This document shows positions 15,719-23,946 of a DNA stretch of 29,891 nucleotides, piece by piece; the first letter of the stretch is position 1; the number at the start of each line of letters is the position of its first letter. The stretch covers positions 1 to 29,891 of the forward strand of contig SICB01000003.1 in NCBI GenBank assembly GCA_009691555.1, in the 5' to 3' direction. A model generated the notes under the pieces. The model was not told the origin of the DNA. It worked only from the letters and a program-made list of their open reading frames with translations, and made no database searches. The DNA is from Patescibacteria group bacterium. GTDB lineage: Bacteria; Patescibacteriota; Saccharimonadia; CAILAD01; BJGX01. The position numbers were made by a program, and so were the translations under genes.

Positions 15719-16729
15719 ATGAACGAATTTACTCATCAACAACTTAATAGCTTGGTCGAATCGGCACTTGGTACTCTCAAAAAAGAGCGCGATAGGGATG
15801 TTTTGAGACGCAGGGGCGGTATCAGCACCGAGGCTCAAACTCTGGAAAAAATTGGTAAAGACATGAATATTACCAGAGAAAGAGTGCGTCAAATCGAAAA
15901 GAGCGCCTTGCTTCGTCTGCAAGACAAGTATGACTCGAAACAATCCTTTACCCTAGCCCTAAACAGCCTCATCAGTAAAAATGGCGGCTTAATAAGCCTT
16001 GAGGGCCTTAGCCAAGCTACTATGCTCGACAGTATTCTTATTCCGCAGGTTATATTTTTGATTAAAATAAATCCAGACATTGTTTTTGTTGATCGTAATG
16101 ATTACTACACGGCCATAATCGCCGACGCTGCGAGCTTTAAAGCAGAAAGCATCAGATCGATTCATGACGATCTAGTAGAGACTATCCGAGACCATAATAA
16201 ACCAGCAAAATTTACTAATATCTATAAGCTTATCGATGGACCACACAGCCAAGAAACGCTACTTGAAATAGCTAAGGCATCGCGACACCTCAGCCAGCTT
16301 GATGGTAATTGGGGTCTAACTAGCTGGCCTGAAGTCAATCCAAAAAGTATTCGCGACAAGATATACCTAGTGCTAAAAAAGATTGGCCGACCGATACATT
16401 TTTCTGAAATTGCCGACAAAATATCGGTCGTGGCAGCTAACCCTAAAAAAGTTACTACTCAGGCCGTTCATAATGAACTTATCAAGGATCCGCGTTTCGT
16501 ACTTATAGGACGCGGCATCTATGCCTTATCGGAATGGGGCTACCGTTCTGGCACTGTTGCTGACATCATAAATGACATACTCATTGAAGAGAAAGGACCA
16601 CTAGCAAAAGATGAGATTGTTAGGCGTGTGCTAGCTCGCAGACAAGTCAAGACCACAACTATTGTTTTGAATCTACAAGAAAAACCGCAGTTTAAGAGGA
16701 TCGAAAAGGGAGTCTACGGACTGGCCTAA
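15719..16729 (+). CDS. Sigma-70 region 4 domain fused to HARE-type winged helices
   Basis: A 336-residue putative transcription factor. Seen: an N-terminal segment like sigma-70 region 4, with DRDVLRRRGG (about 25-34) and the 4.2 helix-turn-helix TLEKIGKDMNITRERVRQIEKSALLRL (about 41-67). No region 2 is present, so it is not a complete sigma factor. The C-terminal half has two winged-helix repeats resembling HARE-HTH domains, as in the delta subunit of Gram-positive RNA polymerase: SIRDKIYLVLKKIGRPIHFSEIADKI and GTVADIINDILIEEKGPLAKDEIVRRV, each followed by F-x-x-I-x-x-G-x-Y-x-L. It may bind RNA polymerase near -35 promoter sites (inference). A TTG at 15701 would add six residues; neither start has an SD, and I chose ATG 15719. 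Confidence 0.8.
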   Translation: MNEFTHQQLNSLVESALGTLKKERDRDVLRRRGGISTEAQTLEKIGKDMNITRERVRQIEKSALLRLQDKYDSKQSFTLALNSLISKNGGLISLEGLSQATMLDSILIPQVIFLIKINPDIVFVDRNDYYTAIIADAASFKAESIRSIHDDLVETIRDHNKPAKFTNIYKLIDGPHSQETLLEIAKASRHLSQLDGNWGLTSWPEVNPKSIRDKIYLVLKKIGRPIHFSEIADKISVVAANPKKVTTQAVHNELIKDPRFVLIGRGIYALSEWGYRSGTVADIINDILIEEKGPLAKDEIVRRVLARRQVKTTTIVLNLQEKPQFKRIEKGVYGLA

Positions 16730-16772
16730 AGCTCAAGCAGTTAGCTAAAAGAGCAGAAATTAAGTACAATAA

Positions 16773-16778
16773 TAGAAT
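16773..16778 (+). promoter_or_regulatory. -10 box of a leaderless-type promoter (TraG/VirD4-like gene)
   Basis: TAGAAT ends 6 nt before ATG 16785. No SD is present. A further TACAAT lies at 16765-16770. Confidence 0.45.
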
Positions 16779-16784
16779 CATAAT

Positions 16785-19442
16785 ATGGAAATCTTAAGCA
16801 CTATTTTTATAACGATTGCTCAGGTATTAAATACCGTACTATTCCAATTCTGGGGATGGGTTCTTGTGGCTGGCTGGCTGGCTTACAAAATATGGAAAAA
16901 CAACCAGAAGGTAGCCTACATAGAGCGTTCGGAGCATGTTCTTTTGCAAATTATTGTCCCTAAGGACAATGAAAAAAAAGAACTCTCAGCCGAACAGCTC
17001 TTTGCTAGTCTGCATGGAATATTGACTCCCGTCGCTGACGACGGCACTATTCAGGAGCATATTAGCTTCGAGATAGTTTCGCACGACCACTTGATTTATT
17101 TTTATGTCTGGTGCCCGAAACACCTCAAAGATTATATCGAGAGCCAAGTTTATGCCCAGTATCCACTAGTGCAGATTACACCAATGGATGCCGATTACAG
17201 CACAAAAGATTTGGCAGGCAGAGGCGCCTTTACAACCGAGCTAGTGCTTACTAAAGATGAAATTTTCCCGATTAAAACCTTTTTGACTTTTGAGGTAGAC
17301 CCTCTGGCGGGCTTGACTACTGTTTTATCAAGTCTCGGAAATGACGAGGAGATGTGGATTCAAGTACTACTAGAGCCTGTCGATGATAAATGGCACACCA
17401 AATCTTTGCAATACGTAGATGAAGTTCGGAACGGCAAAAAGTCTGGAATCTTTGATAATTGGCAACGCAGGACTCTGAATTCGCCCTTCAAATTTACCAG
17501 ACTACTAGCTTCGGCGGCATTTACGCCTAGTATCTACCAAGCAAAGACGGCACCAAAATCAAAGCCAGATAAAAAGGAGCTTTCGACTGGCCAGACGACA
17601 CTGCTAACAGCCATCGAGACTAAGGCCCAAAAGCTCGGCTACGCCGTCAAGATCCGAGTTTGCTATATCGGAATTAGCGAACAAGCTGCCAAACAGCGTT
17701 TGCAGGCCCTGGTTGGTGGCTTTAAGCAATTTAATACCATTAACCTCAATGGCTTTGGCGGCACCCCGATGGTAGAGGGACAGCCCGGCATAGAGGCCTA
17801 CCAGCAGAGGCTGTTTGATGACTCGGGCTATATACTCAATATCGAAGAAGTCGCGAGTGTTTTTCATTTGCCCCATACCAGTGTAGAAACACCAAATATT
17901 GCCTATACCTCGACCAAGGTAGGGGAGCCGCCAGCTGGCTTACCGACCCTAGTCAATACCAAGCCAGAGGACTTGAGCCTGTTTGGTAGCACAACTTTTA
18001 GGCAGGGCAATATCAAATTCGGAATCAAACGCATTGATCGTGAGAGGCACCTGTATGTAATCGGTAAGAGTGGGGTAGGTAAGTCCTTTATGCTAAACCT
18101 CCTAGCACTATCTGATATTCACCAAAACGAAGGCTTTGCAATTGTTGACCCGCACGGCGATTTGGCCCAAGACATTATGCGTTTTATACCCGAGCATCGT
18201 ATTAAGGATGTAATATATATTAACCCCGACGATGTCGACTTTCCGGTGGCTTTTAATCCTATGGAATACAGCGATGTGAACAGGCGCAATAACATTGCCT
18301 CTGAGATTGTCGGCGTCCTAAAAAAGATGTTCGGCGACAGCTGGGGCCCTAGGCTAGAGCACATTTTGCGTTTTACGCTATTGGCCTTATTGGAGACTCC
18401 AGGTACTACGATGCTCGGAATTACCCGCATGCTGACAGACAAAAACTACCGCAAAATGATAGTCGATAATGTTGCCGACCCGGTCGTCAAGGCTTTTTGG
18501 CTAACAGAGTTTGCCAGCTGGAATGATAAGTTTGCGGCCGAGGCCGTCCAGCCGGTTCTAAATAAGGTTGGTGCTTTTACGGCCGTGCCGATAGTTCGCA
18601 ATATTATTGGTCAACCGAATAGTTCATTTTCAATTCGTAAGGCCATGGATGAAGGTAAAATTATCATTGTAAACCTCAGCCGCGGTCTGATTGGTGAGGA
18701 CAACGCCGCCATTTTGGGCTCGCTAATTATTACCAAAATCCAGCTCGATGCGATGAGCCGTTCGGACATCGCAGATATCGCAGCTAGGCGACCATTTTAC
18801 CTTTATGTAGATGAGTTCCAGAATTTTGCAACAGAATCTTTTGCGGTAATTTTATCTGAAGCTCGTAAGTACGGCCTGAGGCTGACAGTTGCCAATCAGT
18901 ACGTCTCGCAGATGCCAGAAGAGGTTAGGGACGCGGTTTTTGGTAATGTCGGCTCGATGGTAGCCTTCAGAGTGGGAGCCGATGACGCACAATATTTGTC
19001 CAAATACTTTGAGCCGGCTTTTGAGCCAATCGACTTGGTGAATCTGGATAAACGAAATATTTACGTATCAATGAGTATTGAGGGCCAAACCTCTATTCCA
19101 TTTAGCGCGCAGAGTTTGAATATGCCACCACCTTCTGACGATCATACAACTGCCATTATCGAGCATTCTAGACACCATTATTCGATACCGCGCTCAGAAG
19201 TAGAGCAGATTATAGCCGAATGGGCGGCTCCTCCGGACCCCAGAGACGCTGCCAATCAAAATGATAGCTCCAAGCCCGCCTACGGCCAAGCAAACAGCCA
19301 GACAGCTCCCAAGCAGCCTCAGCCAGCTCAAAATAAACCAGAGCTCCATGGCGTTGAGCCCAAAAGGTACAGCGATATGATAAAAAATAAAGACCACGGG
19401 TCCAACCAAAACAAGCGGTATAAGAAGCATTACAAAAAATAG
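16785..19442 (+). CDS. Membrane-anchored TraG/VirD4-like ATPase (type IV secretion DNA-binding type)
   Basis: An 885-residue motor ATPase of the HerA/VirD4/TraG superfamily. Seen: one N-terminal membrane helix (about 7-36); a long domain of unknown function (about 42-370) with repeated alpha/beta character; an ATPase with Walker A GKSGVGKS at 427-434, VDPHGD (about 454-459), Walker B LYVDE ending at D676-E677, and FGNVGSMVAFRVGADDAQYL; then a Pro/Gln/Asn/Lys-rich tail (about 810-885) ending in K/H-rich residues. Family proteins pump DNA or protein through the membrane. No mating-pair or pilus genes are nearby, so it is an orphan coupling-protein-like gene, possibly for DNA uptake or host contact (inference). 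ATG 16785 lies 6 nt after a TAGAAT box. Confidence 0.85.
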   Translation: MEILSTIFITIAQVLNTVLFQFWGWVLVAGWLAYKIWKNNQKVAYIERSEHVLLQIIVPKDNEKKELSAEQLFASLHGILTPVADDGTIQEHISFEIVSHDHLIYFYVWCPKHLKDYIESQVYAQYPLVQITPMDADYSTKDLAGRGAFTTELVLTKDEIFPIKTFLTFEVDPLAGLTTVLSSLGNDEEMWIQVLLEPVDDKWHTKSLQYVDEVRNGKKSGIFDNWQRRTLNSPFKFTRLLASAAFTPSIYQAKTAPKSKPDKKELSTGQTTLLTAIETKAQKLGYAVKIRVCYIGISEQAAKQRLQALVGGFKQFNTINLNGFGGTPMVEGQPGIEAYQQRLFDDSGYILNIEEVASVFHLPHTSVETPNIAYTSTKVGEPPAGLPTLVNTKPEDLSLFGSTTFRQGNIKFGIKRIDRERHLYVIGKSGVGKSFMLNLLALSDIHQNEGFAIVDPHGDLAQDIMRFIPEHRIKDVIYINPDDVDFPVAFNPMEYSDVNRRNNIASEIVGVLKKMFGDSWGPRLEHILRFTLLALLETPGTTMLGITRMLTDKNYRKMIVDNVADPVVKAFWLTEFASWNDKFAAEAVQPVLNKVGAFTAVPIVRNIIGQPNSSFSIRKAMDEGKIIIVNLSRGLIGEDNAAILGSLIITKIQLDAMSRSDIADIAARRPFYLYVDEFQNFATESFAVILSEARKYGLRLTVANQYVSQMPEEVRDAVFGNVGSMVAFRVGADDAQYLSKYFEPAFEPIDLVNLDKRNIYVSMSIEGQTSIPFSAQSLNMPPPSDDHTTAIIEHSRHHYSIPRSEVEQIIAEWAAPPDPRDAANQNDSSKPAYGQANSQTAPKQPQPAQNKPELHGVEPKRYSDMIKNKDHGSNQNKRYKKHYKK

Positions 19443-19575
19443 CTAGTGATTTGGATAGCAGGCTAGTTTTGCTTTTATGTAAGTAAAAAAAGCTATACTA
19501 ATACATGACTATTGCATAAATATACTATGTCGCACAATATATCTTTTGCGACATTATAACCACTAAAAGCCAATT

Positions 19576-19604
19576 AACGGCTAAAATGCCGTTTTGCATA
19601 TTTT
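19576..19604 (+). terminator. Intrinsic terminator downstream of the TraG/VirD4-like gene
   Basis: AACGGC/GCCGTT 6-bp stem with a TAAAAT loop, followed by TTGCATATTTTATT. Confidence 0.5.
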
Positions 19605-19698
19605 ATTCGACTTCCCTATTTTTTTAGTTTTTTTCCATTGCTGCAGCGCATTAGTAATCGCACTGCGCTTAGCTTGTGTTGCTACTTAAAAAAGACAA

Positions 19699-19741
19699 AT
19701 AAACAAAAACCGAACTAGAAGAGGGGTTGCTGGCATTCTAG
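19699..19741 (-). terminator. Intrinsic terminator after ftsQ (end of dcw operon)
   Basis: On the minus strand CTAGAA (19741-19736) pairs with TTCTAG (19720-19715), followed after TTCGG by TTTTTGTTTATTTG. It is placed 26 nt after the ftsQ stop. Confidence 0.55.
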
Positions 19742-19766
19742 CCTTATTGGCTGTTATTTGATTGGC

Positions 19767-20594
19767 TTACTTATAAAAGGCTCGGCCTGGCACGCGCAGA
19801 TCGATGTATTGGGTGGCTTTCTTGTTTTGAGAAGCCAGCAAATCTAGCGTTGCTTGCAGCGATTTGAGCTGCGATTCTGGTGTTTCTTCAGTGTTGAACT
19901 TAATTTCATAGCCGGCGTTAGTCTTGACGAGCAGCTCTTTGGTAGTTTCGGTAATATAGATTTTTTCTGGTCCCAGCGACTTGGCTTTGATGTAGTCGCC
20001 AATTTTAATCGCGAAGCTCACGAAATCTCGTGAAAGTATTTTGTTGCCAACATCTACTGGCAAGCTACTACCGTCGGTAAGTGTGGTTAGTGCTGGCGTG
20101 TTTTCGCCCTGTAGTTCGCTCATAACTCGACCGTTGATCGAAACAATGTATTTTTTACTACCGGTTTTCCAGACTATGGCTGACTTTTGCTCATCTGTTT
20201 TTATGATCAGCTTATTGGGAAATTGCTTCTCTACTATGATATCTTCTTGGCCCGTGAAAGTTTTTTGTAGTATTCCCTTTAGGCTCTTGGCATCCAAAAA
20301 GAGCCAGTTCTTCCCTGCTAGGCTAGATTTAAGGTATTTTGTTACTTCACCGCTCAGACTCTGCGAAAGTTCGGTGTTCGGTCCTTGTACATCTACCTTA
20401 TCGATTCGAAAAATACTAGAAAAAAACACTACTCCGATTATGATGCCAAGCAAGATAATGTATGGAGACGACTTAACAATTAGCCTCCACCAGTTGACTT
20501 GCCTTCGTGGCTTGTCGACACCAGGAGCAGACTTTGAGCTAACTTGTTCGAGTGGCGTAAATTCGTAGGACCTTTTGACTTGCCGCTTGTTCAA
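19767..20594 (-). CDS. ftsQ: Cell division protein FtsQ
   Basis: FtsQ is the bitopic scaffold that, with FtsL, links the division ring to septal wall synthesis. Seen in 275 residues: a basic cytoplasmic N-terminus (to about 40), one membrane helix (about 44-64), a POTRA domain starting FRIDKVDVQGPN (about 67 on), and an extracellular beta domain (NKLIIKTDEQKSAIVWKTG). The position at the end of a murG-containing dcw cluster supports the call. The start is TTG 20594, whose TTGA overlaps the murG TGA stop; no clear SD is present, so translation is probably coupled. The last residues end shortly after the beta domain, as is usual. Confidence 0.88.
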   Translation of the reverse strand: MNKRQVKRSYEFTPLEQVSSKSAPGVDKPRRQVNWWRLIVKSSPYIILLGIIIGVVFFSSIFRIDKVDVQGPNTELSQSLSGEVTKYLKSSLAGKNWLFLDAKSLKGILQKTFTGQEDIIVEKQFPNKLIIKTDEQKSAIVWKTGSKKYIVSINGRVMSELQGENTPALTTLTDGSSLPVDVGNKILSRDFVSFAIKIGDYIKAKSLGPEKIYITETTKELLVKTNAGYEIKFNTEETPESQLKSLQATLDLLASQNKKATQYIDLRVPGRAFYK

Positions 20595-21739
20595 TCTATT
20601 GGCCCTTTATTTTTATTACCCAAGGAAATAATTATTTGAGCGAGCGAAATTGACGCATCGGGTTTGAAAAACTTATGAATTGTAGTAGCAAGATATTGCA
20701 TCGAGTTTTTGTCGTCGTACAATTTAGAAATATCATTGATCAGCCGGAGGCCTTCGATGTCGTTTTGTTGTAGCAGTCGAATTGCTCCCTGCCTCGCAAG
20801 ATACTGAGCATTTTTTAGCTGGTGCTGATTAGTAGAGCTCGGTAACGGAATAATGATCGAGGGCTTCGACAACGCCGCTAGTTCGGAGATTGAATTCATT
20901 CCGGCCCTTGCTACTACAATATCTGACCAATGATAGGCGGCCAGCATTTCGCTAGTCAAAAAACCGTGCGGGTCGTAGCTGTGCTTCTGCTCTGCCGGCA
21001 AGCGGTGCTTCATAAAGCGGGCGCGCTCAATCCCCTGCTTGCCTGCTATATGTAAGATATTGAAGTTTTTAGTCAGTAGCTCGATGTTACTAAATATCAG
21101 ATTGTTAATAAATTCGGCACCCTGAGACCCAGCAAAAATCATAATGTTCGGTTTTTGTTCAGATGGCTTTTTTGCTATTGTATCGGCGTCGATATAATAC
21201 TCCGGACGCACAGGGTTACCAGTGAAATAAAGCTTTGATGTGTCCTCTACGCTGTAGGCATCTTTCGGAAAGCTGACAGCGATTGCCGAGGCCCGCTTGG
21301 CTAAGATGCTATTTGCCTTACCCATCACCACATCACTCTCATGAATGACATATGGGATATTCAAATGCGCTGCTGCCAATCCGACCGGTAAGCCAACGTG
21401 ACCTCCCTTAATGAAGATTACGTCGGGCCTAAACTGCTTAATTATTTTGCGGCTATATGAATACCCCTTGATAGTTTTTAAGATATCTGTGGCATTTAGA
21501 GCTTGGGTCTTGAAATCAGTTATTTCGCGCAGTTTGCCGCGACCGTATCTTCTGAACTTGCCGCTGGGGATTACTTTATAGTCAATGCCGCTATGTTTGA
21601 GCAAGCTAGTTTCATAATCGTTGCCGGAGCAAACGAATAATATTTCGGTGGCAGGATTAAGCTTGTGAATTGACGCGATGACGGCGAGTACCGGCGATAT
21701 GTGCCCGGCTGTTCCGCCCCCCGCTACTAGGATCTTCAT
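20591..21739 (-). CDS. murG: UDP-GlcNAc:lipid I N-acetylglucosamine transferase MurG
   Basis: MurG converts lipid I to lipid II at the inner face of the membrane. Seen in 382 residues: the glycine-rich N-terminal loop AGGGTAGHISPVLAV (6-20), FIKGGHVGLPVGLAA, HESDVVMGKAN, FTGNPVRPE, GSQGAEFINNL, and the UDP-GlcNAc site RAGMNSISELAALSKPSIIIPLP. All conserved motifs are intact. ATG 21739 must be right because the glycine loop starts at residue 6, and a perfect AAGGAGGT SD ends 5 nt before it. Both SD and start lie inside ftsW: the two genes overlap by 83 nt in different frames. Confidence 0.96.
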   Translation of the reverse strand: MKILVAGGGTAGHISPVLAVIASIHKLNPATEILFVCSGNDYETSLLKHSGIDYKVIPSGKFRRYGRGKLREITDFKTQALNATDILKTIKGYSYSRKIIKQFRPDVIFIKGGHVGLPVGLAAAHLNIPYVIHESDVVMGKANSILAKRASAIAVSFPKDAYSVEDTSKLYFTGNPVRPEYYIDADTIAKKPSEQKPNIMIFAGSQGAEFINNLIFSNIELLTKNFNILHIAGKQGIERARFMKHRLPAEQKHSYDPHGFLTSEMLAAYHWSDIVVARAGMNSISELAALSKPSIIIPLPSSTNQHQLKNAQYLARQGAIRLLQQNDIEGLRLINDISKLYDDKNSMQYLATTIHKFFKPDASISLAQIIISLGNKNKGPID

Positions 21740-22886
21740 TATAGACCTCCTTATAGGTGTATTTAGAAATGTTTTGCAATATTCCCACCGCCGTTAGCAG
21801 TGCCAGCATACTGGTGCCTCCATAGCTCACAAACGGTAGTGTTATGCCGGTCAGTGGAATCAAATTGAGCATTGCCGATATATTAATTAGGGCCTGGAAG
21901 GTTATCCAAAATATAATACCACTGGCAAGTAATCTGCCAAAATTGTCGGGTGCTGTTCTGGCAATCCTCGCACCTCTCCAAAAAAGCAGCCCAAATATCG
22001 CCACCACCAATGAAGCGCCGATCAAGCCGGCTTCTTCGCCAATGATTGCAAATATAGAATCGTTAGTTGCCTCTGGAAGATAGCCATAGGCCTGGAGGCT
22101 TTTACCTAGCCCCCTGCCGAATATACCGCCGCTACCAATGGCGATGAGGGCTTGGTTGATATGGTAGCCAGCTCCCGATGAATCTTCGGTAGGATTAAAA
22201 AATGTGGTTAGTCTGGCAATTCGATAAGGCGCCAGCATTGCTAGTAGCGTTGCAACCCCACCGAGGGATAGAGTGGCAATCGTTGCGCTCCACCACTTAA
22301 CTCCAGAGATGAAATACATCGCGAGCATCGTAGATATTATGACCATCGCGCTACCCATATCTCTTTGTATTGCGACTGCCAGAATAACAATTACAGAAAT
22401 TATTAACATAAATGGCAACAAGCCTTCCAGCGGCTTGGACAGGTTTTTTTTATTTTTTGTTAGCCAAGCGGCCATAAATATCACGGCCCCTATCTTGAAA
22501 AACTCGACCGGCTGAAAGCTAAAAAAGGCCAGCTTGACCCAGCGGGTGGCTCCACCACTACTAATTGATATACCTGGCACCAAAACCAAGAACATCAGCA
22601 CGATTGTGCCGATAAATATCGGTGTGGCGTGTTTTTGCCAAAAATGATAGTCGATTTTACTAGCTACTAGCCAGCCAGCAATACCTAGTAACATACCAAC
22701 AGACTGGGTAATAAAAAAACTATTTGTATCGCTAGTGCCTGAAGTGCGTTTTAAAACCGCAATCCAGCCGGTGGAGTATATCAAAACTAGTCCAATGCCG
22801 ACTAGGATCAAAACTAGTAATGTTAGCAGGTAGTCTGGGCGGTGTTTATAAAAGATTGCTTTTTTTTGTTTTTGGCGCTGCTCCAT
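21657..22886 (-). CDS. ftsW: Septal peptidoglycan glycosyltransferase FtsW
   Basis: FtsW is the SEDS-family polymerase that makes septal glycan strands from lipid II. Seen in 409 residues: about ten membrane segments; GYHINQALIAIGSGGIFGRGLGKSLQAYGYLPEATNDSIFAIIGEE, the signature periplasmic loop; and FVSYGGTSML near the end. A longer frame reaches a TTG at 22913, but ATG 22886 has AGGA 7 nt upstream and starts just after the mraY stop, so I prefer it. The final 27 codons, rich in Arg, Ser and His, run over the start of murG in another frame and look like a dispensable tail. Its partner FtsI is two genes upstream in the operon. Confidence 0.95.
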   Translation of the reverse strand: MEQRQKQKKAIFYKHRPDYLLTLLVLILVGIGLVLIYSTGWIAVLKRTSGTSDTNSFFITQSVGMLLGIAGWLVASKIDYHFWQKHATPIFIGTIVLMFLVLVPGISISSGGATRWVKLAFFSFQPVEFFKIGAVIFMAAWLTKNKKNLSKPLEGLLPFMLIISVIVILAVAIQRDMGSAMVIISTMLAMYFISGVKWWSATIATLSLGGVATLLAMLAPYRIARLTTFFNPTEDSSGAGYHINQALIAIGSGGIFGRGLGKSLQAYGYLPEATNDSIFAIIGEEAGLIGASLVVAIFGLLFWRGARIARTAPDNFGRLLASGIIFWITFQALINISAMLNLIPLTGITLPFVSYGGTSMLALLTAVGILQNISKYTYKEVYNEDPSSGGRNSRAHIAGTRRHRVNSQA

Positions 22887-22890
22887 TTTG

Positions 22891-23916
22891 CTATCCTTTG
22901 CCGACCAGTGCAATCATGACCCCTAGCCCGGCGCTAACCCCTCCAATAATCCAAAGTCGCATCGTAACTTTTGTTTCGGGCCAGCCCTTGGCTTCTAGGT
23001 GGTGATGAAGTGGTGCAGAAATAAATACTTTACGCTTGAAAATTTTCTTAGATAGTATCTGGATGACACTCGAGCCGGCTTCGGCCACGAAGACGAGCCC
23101 GATAATCGGCAACACAAAAACAGAATTAGTTAGCATCGCTACAACGCCAAGGGCGGTACCAAGGGCAAAGGAACCAACATCGCCCATAAAAAATCTTGCT
23201 GGAAAAATATTGAACCAAGTGTAGGCTAGTACGGCACCAGCTGTGGCCATACAAAAGCCAGCTATTCCGACATTGCCTTGGGCCAAGGCGATAATGGCAA
23301 AAGCCCCAAAAGATGTGGCCAAGAGCCCACCCGAGAGACCATCTAGGCCATCGCTGATATTGACGGCATTGGCAGTTGAGACAATTACTAAAATAAAAAG
23401 TGGTATGTACAAGATTCCAATTTCGAAGTCACCAACGGCTGGTATATGTATAATTCCATAGCCGAGTTTAAAGTAAAAATACAATGCCCCTGCTATGGCA
23501 ATCAGTAAAATAAGTGAAAACTTGATAATACTTTTTAAGCCCGCCACCCCTTTGCCTGAGCCACGGATGTTGATTATATCGTCGAGCAGACCAATAGAGC
23601 CGGCAGCCAATAGGCCAAATAACGGTAAGTAGGTTTGGGATCTTGATAAATTTAATGTTAGCGTCACAATCGTGACGGCTAGGATTATTATTATACCGGC
23701 CATTGTTGGGATGTTGCGTTTATGCTTCTCGGCATGGAGGCTCGCAAAAACTGTAGCTTTCTCGCCCGTCGTGGTCGTTTCGCGCATTTTTTTCCAGAGC
23801 TTAAGCTTAAATGCAAAATAGGTATAAATGGGTGTCAGGGCGATGGCTATACCAAAGCCCAGCGAGGCCTGAATAAAAATGAAGATGAAATTTTGAGTTA
23901 ACTGTTGGTCTGTCAT
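22891..23916 (-). CDS. mraY: Phospho-N-acetylmuramoyl-pentapeptide transferase MraY
   Basis: MraY transfers phospho-MurNAc-pentapeptide to undecaprenyl phosphate to form lipid I. Seen in 341 residues: about ten membrane helices; GLLDDIINIRG with the catalytic acidic pair (the DD motif); NAVNISDGLDGLSGG; FMGDVGSFALG; and the cytoplasmic APLHHHLEAKGWPE histidine motif. ATG 23916 has AAGGA 5 nt upstream. It lies between ftsI and ftsW, the conserved dcw order, except that murD, which often lies next to mraY, is missing. Confidence 0.96.
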   Translation of the reverse strand: MTDQQLTQNFIFIFIQASLGFGIAIALTPIYTYFAFKLKLWKKMRETTTTGEKATVFASLHAEKHKRNIPTMAGIIIILAVTIVTLTLNLSRSQTYLPLFGLLAAGSIGLLDDIINIRGSGKGVAGLKSIIKFSLILLIAIAGALYFYFKLGYGIIHIPAVGDFEIGILYIPLFILVIVSTANAVNISDGLDGLSGGLLATSFGAFAIIALAQGNVGIAGFCMATAGAVLAYTWFNIFPARFFMGDVGSFALGTALGVVAMLTNSVFVLPIIGLVFVAEAGSSVIQILSKKIFKRKVFISAPLHHHLEAKGWPETKVTMRLWIIGGVSAGLGVMIALVGKG

Positions 23917-23946
23917 GGTGTTCCTTTATTTTAGCAAAAAATACGC

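Larger units (their letters stand above)
19443..19766. other. 324-nt convergent intergenic region
   Basis: It lies between the TraG/VirD4-like gene (plus) and ftsQ (minus). It holds an 8-bp inverted repeat (ATGTCGCA 19527-19534 with TGCGACAT 19547-19554), a plus-strand terminator at 19576-19604 and a minus-strand terminator at 19699-19741. No reading frame of interest was seen. Confidence 0.6.
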
